A program made the position numbers and the translations under genes. From assembly GCA_023392945.1 (NCBI GenBank), contig JAEWNB010000097.1:1-11133 (forward strand): a DNA stretch of 11,133 nt. Reading direction: 5' to 3'. The number at the start of each line of letters is the position of its first letter. The first letter of the stretch is position 1. Below the pieces are notes generated by a model that was not told where the DNA came from, did no database searches, and saw nothing but the letters and a program-made list of their open reading frames with translations. This document shows, piece by piece, positions 6,947 to 11,133 of this stretch. The stretch comes from Bacteroidota bacterium (GTDB lineage Bacteria > Bacteroidota > Bacteroidia > Bacteroidales > WCHB1-69).

Positions 6947-7356
6947 AGAATACTTGCCTCCCCAATATCATTTAATAAATGAAGTTTAGCAGATGAATTT
7001 TCTTCTAATTTTATTTTTTTTATTATGTTTTTTAATCTTGCAAATGAATACAGAGATGTACAAATAATAATATGGCTTTCTCCATCAAATAACGAAGCTT
7101 CTCTAATATATGATTCATATTGCTCTTTACTGTGTTTTCTGTCAATATCATTTTCGGTTTTTGCTTCGCCAATAATCAAACATCGTGAATCTTTATAAAA
7201 CAAGTCAGGGATAAAATTACCAATTGTTCTATCTGGTCTATTGCTATATTCTGGCAAATCAACTAACAAATTAGAACTTATTTCAACAGAAGTTAATAAA
7301 GAAACATATTTAGCAATTTTCTTTACATAATCTATATGTTCACTAGATTCAGCCAT
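6943..7356 (-). CDS. Small PD-(D/E)XK nuclease
   Basis: A 137-aa protein with a complete restriction-like core: a helix with Glu6 (SSEHIDYVKKIAKY), Pro50-Asp51 in FIPDLFY, then Glu64-Ala-Lys66 in IIGEAKT, and a following HSKEQYESYI (75-84) that supplies the Gln-x3-Tyr helix seen in several PD-(D/E)XK families. ESHIIICTSLYSFARL (93-108) is the next core strand and helix. The fold predicts Mg-dependent DNA cleavage or nicking. It is as short as stand-alone VRR-NUC-type nucleases. It lies 3 bases after ParB-like 1 and overlaps the SNF2 start by 4 bases, an arrangement also known from phage replication modules, where a small VRR-NUC gene precedes an SNF2 helicase. The exact family is uncertain, and it could be a Holliday-junction-type or structure-specific nuclease. 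Confidence 0.8.
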   Translation of the reverse strand: MAESSEHIDYVKKIAKYVSLLTSVEISSNLLVDLPEYSNRPDRTIGNFIPDLFYKDSRCLIIGEAKTENDIDRKHSKEQYESYIREASLFDGESHIIICTSLYSFARLKNIIKKIKLEENSSAKLHLLNDIGEASIL

Positions 7357-7359
7357 AAT

Positions 7360-8370
7360 CTAATTTTCAGATTGGATATCTTTCAAAATTTCTTGAAGCC
7401 CATCAAAAATATTTAGAAGCATCGTTTTCTTTTTATCGTATTCTGGATCATTACATAATTTTTTAACTTCTTTATATTCCAACCTGTTAATTGCTTCTAA
7501 AAATTTGGCTCCAAGAATATCATAAGAAATATTATTTAGCTCGTTATGTGAGTTCTCAGTCACGGCAAGTTTTTTGACTGCTTCTGAAACATTTTTCTTT
7601 AAAAAAACTTTTAATGCTTCTGGTTCTTTCAGAATTGCAGGTAACTGACGAACATTTTGTGCAGTATCAATATTATCTTCAACAACCCATTTTGCAAAAT
7701 CATTTTTAGTATATCCCTTTGATGTGAGTGCAAATGTTATTGTATTTCTTTGTAATTCAACAAATTTTGAAAATTGTCTAATGTCAAAATAATCTCCTTT
7801 TTCTTCAACTTCTTTTTTATAAAACAATTCCATATCTCTATATGCACTAATTAGTTTATTGATTTCCGAACTATTACCCCCACACATTGAAATAATGCTT
7901 GACATTGGTAAACTTTCAATCTCACTAAGTTGATGTAAATATTTGGCCTTTGAATATGGATCCCAATCTCGTGGTCCCACTAAATGTGATTGTAGTCGAA
8001 TAGAATGTTTTTCTGATTCAGATAACCCAACGTAAACAATAGCACTTATTGTATTCCAAGGTCCATTAGGATTTGAAAGAAGAAATTCTTTATAAATTTG
8101 AAGTCTTGTATTTCCTTCAATTACAGTTAAACTACCATCAAGTTCTTTATTGACTATAATTGGGTGAATAATTCCACCACTGACTTTAATGGATTCCTTA
8201 AGTGTATTATAAGATGTCGTTGAATCTCCGTTCCCTGGATTTGTTAGTGCTAGAGCAATAGCTTCACTGGTTATATCTCCCTTATAAATTTCTAAATATT
8301 GGTTGATTCTTGGGTTTCCTAAATCAAGATTTATTTTATCTATTTCCAATTTAACGTAGTTTGATTCCAT
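7360..8370 (-). CDS. ParB/Srx-fold protein 1
   Basis: A 336-aa protein with the same motif order as its paralogue at 4490-5464: NPR (19-21), SGGIIHPIIV (64-73), EGNTRLQIYK (85-94) and HLVGPRDWDPYSKAKYL (129-145). The region after it (about 153-176) may form a helix-turn-helix but is less clear than in the paralogue. The C-terminal 100 residues are helical and Lys/Glu-rich. Shared features of the two proteins (GG before the strand, EGN-S/T-RL, H-x2-G-x3-W-x-P) suggest an old duplication and possibly a heterodimer or two non-equivalent DNA-bound clamps flanking the nuclease-helicase genes. Activity (CTPase, nuclease, kinase or DNA binding only) cannot be decided from the motifs. It follows the radical SAM gene after 15 bases and ends 3 bases before the nuclease start. 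Confidence 0.85.
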   Translation of the reverse strand: MESNYVKLEIDKINLDLGNPRINQYLEIYKGDITSEAIALALTNPGNGDSTTSYNTLKESIKVSGGIIHPIIVNKELDGSLTVIEGNTRLQIYKEFLLSNPNGPWNTISAIVYVGLSESEKHSIRLQSHLVGPRDWDPYSKAKYLHQLSEIESLPMSSIISMCGGNSSEINKLISAYRDMELFYKKEVEEKGDYFDIRQFSKFVELQRNTITFALTSKGYTKNDFAKWVVEDNIDTAQNVRQLPAILKEPEALKVFLKKNVSEAVKKLAVTENSHNELNNISYDILGAKFLEAINRLEYKEVKKLCNDPEYDKKKTMLLNIFDGLQEILKDIQSEN

Positions 8371-8385
8371 TTTTTTTTAATTTTA

Positions 8386-9591
8386 TTAATATTGATTAAT
8401 TTCATCAAATCGCAAATCATAGTATTTTTTTGCAATTTCCGGAAAATCCATTTCAAAATCTAACATTGCTTTGTAGCAAGAACAAGGTCTCTTTGTCATT
8501 TTTGTGTTTAATTGATGATATTCTTCATTTGCAATACAGTACTGTCTGAAGCTTTTCTTTTTTAAGAAATTGGGCTGATTACACCATCTTGCTAACTGTA
8601 TATATATTGATTTATACTTTGATTCGCTGTAACTTTCATATCTCATTATATAAGGCAAACAGCCATGTTCCATTATTATTTTGATTCGTTCAAAAGTAGA
8701 TTCAATATCTTTTTCATCTTGACTTTCATAACCCGTAAGAACATATAATTTAGTAGATTTTTTACAATACTTTTTCCATATTTTTAAATTACGAGAAATT
8801 ATATTAGAATCTTTTATATGGTCAAACGCAAATATAAAATCTCCTTTGTATTTGACATTTGCAAGTCGTTTAGCTTTTTTTTCAGTCATTAATCGAATAT
8901 CTAAACCTTGTCTGAATTGAAAAGGCTTATTTGTAGCTATTAATTCATCTAGTATGGAGTCAAAATCAGGTGATGCCATAAAATTATCATCCCATAGATA
9001 TATGCCACGTCTTTTTATATCTAAAAATTCTATTATTGGAGCATGTTTATATACTCTGTCATATTTTCTATTAACGCAATAACTACATTTTCTAAAACAA
9101 CCCCGAGTTGCAAAACCAATTGAGTAATTCAGATAATCTTCATATTTATTAATATTACTAGTGAAATTATTCGTTTGATTTGAAATGTAATTAGTGTATA
9201 GTTCATAATCAGGCATATGATGTTCTATCTCATCAGGGAGACTTGGACTATCAATCTCAAAAAAACCAGTACCTCCAATAACTATCTCTTTTTTATCAAT
9301 TTTTTTTTGAATTACTTCCGGTATTATTGAAAAAGTAAAAACTTTTGACATGAATAAAATGTCAAAATTACCTTGTATATGATTTGTTGTGATTTCATTA
9401 TAATCACATATAAATTCAACTTTATGCCTAAGCTTCTTGCAATAACCAGATATTTTTAATAAAGCAAGATTTGGATGTCGTGTTCCATGGTCCAGAAGAT
9501 CTGCATCAATAACTCCAATTTTCAAAGATTTATTACTATCTTTTATAAAGTCGAACCAATTTATATAATTACTAATTTTCTTTTTATTCAT
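8386..9591 (-). CDS. Radical SAM protein with B12-binding-like N-domain
   Basis: A 401-aa first gene of the operon. The CxxxCxxC motif, RGCFRKCSYCVN (Cys165, Cys169, Cys172), binds the 4Fe-4S cluster that cleaves S-adenosylmethionine. A barrel follows, with LWDDNFMAS (199-207) and RQGLDIRL (227-234). Residues 24-110 resemble the Rossmann-like B12-binding domain of COG1032-type enzymes (KIGVIDADLL, then HPNLALLKISGYCKK), ending in VIGGTGF (104-110). The cobalamin-ligating DxHxxG is not seen, so B12 use is doubtful. The C-terminal region carries four more cysteines (337, 352, 370, 372), including CSC within KRPCSCYK, which could hold a second cluster or metal. The substrate is unknown; a nucleic acid base or a protein partner are both possible. 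Relatives with the PNLALxKxSxY start are, from memory, common in phage-like and mobile regions. No consensus promoter was found upstream. Confidence 0.9.
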   Translation of the reverse strand: MNKKKISNYINWFDFIKDSNKSLKIGVIDADLLDHGTRHPNLALLKISGYCKKLRHKVEFICDYNEITTNHIQGNFDILFMSKVFTFSIIPEVIQKKIDKKEIVIGGTGFFEIDSPSLPDEIEHHMPDYELYTNYISNQTNNFTSNINKYEDYLNYSIGFATRGCFRKCSYCVNRKYDRVYKHAPIIEFLDIKRRGIYLWDDNFMASPDFDSILDELIATNKPFQFRQGLDIRLMTEKKAKRLANVKYKGDFIFAFDHIKDSNIISRNLKIWKKYCKKSTKLYVLTGYESQDEKDIESTFERIKIIMEHGCLPYIMRYESYSESKYKSIYIQLARWCNQPNFLKKKSFRQYCIANEEYHQLNTKMTKRPCSCYKAMLDFEMDFPEIAKKYYDLRFDEINQY

Positions 9592-10167
9592 TTAATGCTA
9601 TTCTATTAACTTAGTAAAATGTGTCAGGTAGATTGCACTCTTTGACAAAGCTTTGGTTTTGAGCGCGGGCTTGTGGGGCTTTGCCAATGTGCGCAATGTG
9701 GGTAGGAATTGTTTAAAAAAATGTGGGGTGGGCAAAAAATAAAAAACATCGGGTCGGCTTGAGTGTCGGCTCTCTGATCTTGTCAATATTTCTTTTTTCT
9801 GTCCTTTCACAATGGTTTACTTTTCAATTTTTCTATGTCGTTGTCCTGTTTCTTACACTTGGCGCCCAACTAGTTTATATATGCACCTCGAAGTTTCAAA
9901 AGGTGTACAATATCTCCCGTAGTAGAAAGTTTTGTGCACCTTTTGCCGTTTATGAGGTTTATTTTATTATTTTCATCCATTTTTTCTCCTTTATTACAGT
10001 TATTTTCCAATAGTGCATGGCTAACCGTAGTCTTTTGTTACCTTATTTCTTTTTTATATAATTCTTTTTACAATTTGCAATAACGCCTACAAAAATAATA
10101 ATTATTCTTTTCAATAGAAATTATTTTTTCTTTTTTCTGCTTTATTTTCAAATATTTAGTCATCCCT
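9592..10167. other. Gene-poor spacer at the right edge of the island
   Basis: No gene can be supported here. Positions 9640-9750 are strikingly G-rich on the plus strand, with GC runs such as GAGCGCGGGCTTGTGGGG and TGTGGGGTGGGC, in contrast to the AT-rich DNA on both sides. A palindrome CAAAGCTTTG lies at 9646-9655. Positions 9882-9945 hold competing hairpins. From about 10014 to 10167 the sequence is low-complexity T-rich. A T-rich frame at 9723-10013 would encode a hydrophobic 96-aa peptide, but this looks like a composition artefact. The stretch may be a recombination scar or attachment region of the island; no integrase is present to support that. Confidence 0.5.
9882..9945. promoter_or_regulatory. 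Competing inverted repeats (possible RNA switch or recombination site)
   Basis: CAAAAGGTGTACAA (9897-9910) pairs with TTGTGCACCTTTTG (9932-9945) over 14 positions with one G-T pair. The same central arm, AGGTGTA (9901-9907), can pair instead with TGCACCT (9882-9888). Three related arms therefore give two mutually exclusive hairpins. No gene start lies directly downstream on either strand, so a regulatory role is only a possibility. Confidence 0.45.
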
Positions 10168-10214
10168 AAAAAAAATGCAGCCCCTTCTCATCCGTCCTGG
10201 ACGAAGGGAGCTGC
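10168..10214 (-). terminator. Intrinsic terminator of the 243-aa gene
   Basis: On the minus strand, GCAGC-T-CCCTTC (10203-10214) pairs with GAAGGG-GCTGC (10177-10187), 11 bp with one bulged base, followed by eight T (A-run 10168-10175). It begins 31 bases after the stop of the gene at 10246. Confidence 0.85.
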
Positions 10215-10245
10215 CAAAACAAATTGTTTTATACTTGACAAAAGC

Positions 10246-10977
10246 TTATTTGGCAGGTTCTACAGCCGGGTCGGCAGGGGGTTCGGCATCGGCGGCGGCT
10301 TTCTTCCGTTCGTTGTTCATGCGCTTTTGGATTTGTGTCATAGTATAGTCTTTCAGTTTGGATTCATTGGTGCCTTTGTAGATGGCCTTGCCGGCTTTCA
10401 TAACGGGCCACAAGAGGTCCCATAAGTTGTTGAAGATGTCTCTGTTTTTCAAGCAGTTTTCGGAACGCTTGCTTTGCAGGAGATTTTGCTCTTTGTTGAG
10501 TCTTTCAATTGTGTTTAGCAGGGTTGTGATGTTGTCAAGCTGTTCCTGTTTAAGACCTTTTTCCATGAGGACGGTTTTATTTTTTGTCAGATTGGTTAGA
10601 AAGCTTCGACCGTTGAGAATAACTCCTTCTATATTTCCTTTATTAATGTTGAATCTTAGTTTTACTAATCCCAATTTTTCATTATTCAAATTGCCGGTAG
10701 CCAAATGAAGGTAACCTTCAATCCGTACCAGCAATGATCTAAAATTTTTCAATTGCTTGTAAAGCTCAGCCGTCGTGGCCTTCAGTTCATAATTTACCGA
10801 ATCGGTCATAATCAGTTCAGTGGCAATTTTTCTTTTTGCCTCAAAATCGGTTAGGTAAGCTTCGGTAAAGAGGGGCGAATAGGCCGTGAAATCAGCCAAA
10901 TCGCGTGTTACACTTGCTAACACAAAGTCGGCAATGGTTGGAATTTCTTCAATTTTACTGTGAATTTTTGTTGTCAT
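10246..10977 (-). CDS. Hypothetical protein, 243 aa, helical
   Basis: I do not recognise this family. It has no signal peptide or membrane segment. Most of the chain is predicted helical, with a likely coiled-coil portion at about 140-180 (KGLKQEQLDNI through LLQSKRSEN). A conspicuous WDLLWPV (186-192) is followed by a basic segment (KRMNNERKK, 218-226) and an Ala/Pro/Asp/Glu tail (227-243), typical of a disordered C-terminus. The start is supported by a long open frame, coding-like composition and the well-placed terminator. GC content is mixed, about 63% in the tail region and near 38% in the middle, by counting single 60-base rows. The upstream leader contains 21-bp tandem repeats. It is probably a chromosomal gene outside the island. 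Confidence 0.8.
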   Translation of the reverse strand: MTTKIHSKIEEIPTIADFVLASVTRDLADFTAYSPLFTEAYLTDFEAKRKIATELIMTDSVNYELKATTAELYKQLKNFRSLLVRIEGYLHLATGNLNNEKLGLVKLRFNINKGNIEGVILNGRSFLTNLTKNKTVLMEKGLKQEQLDNITTLLNTIERLNKEQNLLQSKRSENCLKNRDIFNNLWDLLWPVMKAGKAIYKGTNESKLKDYTMTQIQKRMNNERKKAAADAEPPADPAVEPAK

Positions 10978-11054
10978 AATAACAAGATTTTTTGATTAAT
11001 AAAAATGTTAATTACTAAAAAGTGTTTCTATAAATGTTTTAGTTTTAAGTGTCG

Positions 11055-11133
11055 GGGATTTCAATTTTCCTACTTGGGATTTCAATCTTCCTATTTGGGA
11101 TTTCATTTTTTCTACTTGGGATTTCAATCTTCC
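11055..11133. repeat. 21-bp tandem repeat, at least 3.75 units, running off the window
   Basis: Units start at 11055, 11076, 11097 and 11118 and follow GGGATTTCAATYTTCCTAYTT with few changes. The last is cut by the window end. The array lies about 80 bases upstream of the start of the 243-aa gene. It has the same asymmetry as the octamer array (C/T-rich on the plus strand) but a different unit and sequence. Confidence 0.85.

Noticed and set aside
4490..8370. ParB-like genes as a chromosome or plasmid partition system
   Set aside because: There is no ParA-type ATPase and no parS-like palindrome cluster, and two ParB-like copies within a nuclease-helicase operon do not fit partition.
3807..9591. 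Operon as a DNA phosphorothioation (Dnd/Ssp) or DISARM system
   Set aside because: No cysteine desulfurase, no PAPS-reductase-like DndC, no DndB DGQHR motif and no methyltransferase are present.
9598..9810. Minus-strand frame for a 70-aa protein next to the radical SAM gene
   Set aside because: The frame follows from the strand-biased G-rich block, with a Pro/His/Lys/Thr-rich product typical of a non-coding repeat read as protein.
9723..10013. Plus-strand frame for a 96-aa protein with hydrophobic stretches
   Set aside because: The start lies inside the G-rich block, the hydrophobicity follows from T-rich DNA, and the frame runs through the competing hairpins. No family pattern is seen.

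Overview
The window looks like a chromosomal segment of a member of the Bacteroidota, probably Bacteroidales. The pointers are a secreted S9B dipeptidyl peptidase IV of the Porphyromonas/Bacteroides type, -7 promoter boxes of the TAnnTTTG type, the near absence of Shine-Dalgarno sequences, and many small intergenic hairpins and short tandem repeats.

Layout from left to right. Positions 1-125 carry the last 40 codons of an unidentified gene. Positions 229-2418 encode dipeptidyl peptidase IV with a signal peptide and a complete catalytic triad. Positions 2419-2852 hold a cluster of at least six hairpins, followed by a G-free 8-bp tandem array at 2853-2948. This array runs into the 3' end of a SymE-type toxin-like gene (2937-3230, minus). 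Just upstream of symE, on the same strand, lies a structured RNA of about 150 nt (3263-3417) with its own -7 box and terminator. Its fold resembles 6S RNA (the Bacteroidales-1 type), and its terminator stem and closing stem interleave. A small plus-strand gene of unknown role (3549-3740) follows.

The centre of interest is 3807-9591, a compact six-gene minus-strand operon in very AT-rich DNA. In transcription order it encodes a radical SAM protein, ParB-like protein 1, a small PD-(D/E)XK nuclease, an SNF2-family helicase/translocase, ParB-like protein 2 and an unrecognised 228-aa protein. Two junctions are ATGA start/stop overlaps and the others are 3 to 15 bases, so the genes are probably co-expressed. 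No DNA methyltransferase, partition ATPase, integrase or transposase is present. The set (modifying-type enzyme, two DNA-binding or NTP-binding ParB/Srx-fold proteins, nuclease and translocase) fits an undescribed DNA-modification or anti-phage system, or a captured phage-type replication module. Which of these it is cannot be settled from sequence alone.

To the right, 9592-10167 is gene-poor. It contains a G-rich block and a pair of competing hairpins, and may be the island's edge. A hypothetical 243-aa gene (10246-10977, minus) has a clear intrinsic terminator. The window ends in 21-bp tandem repeats upstream of that gene.
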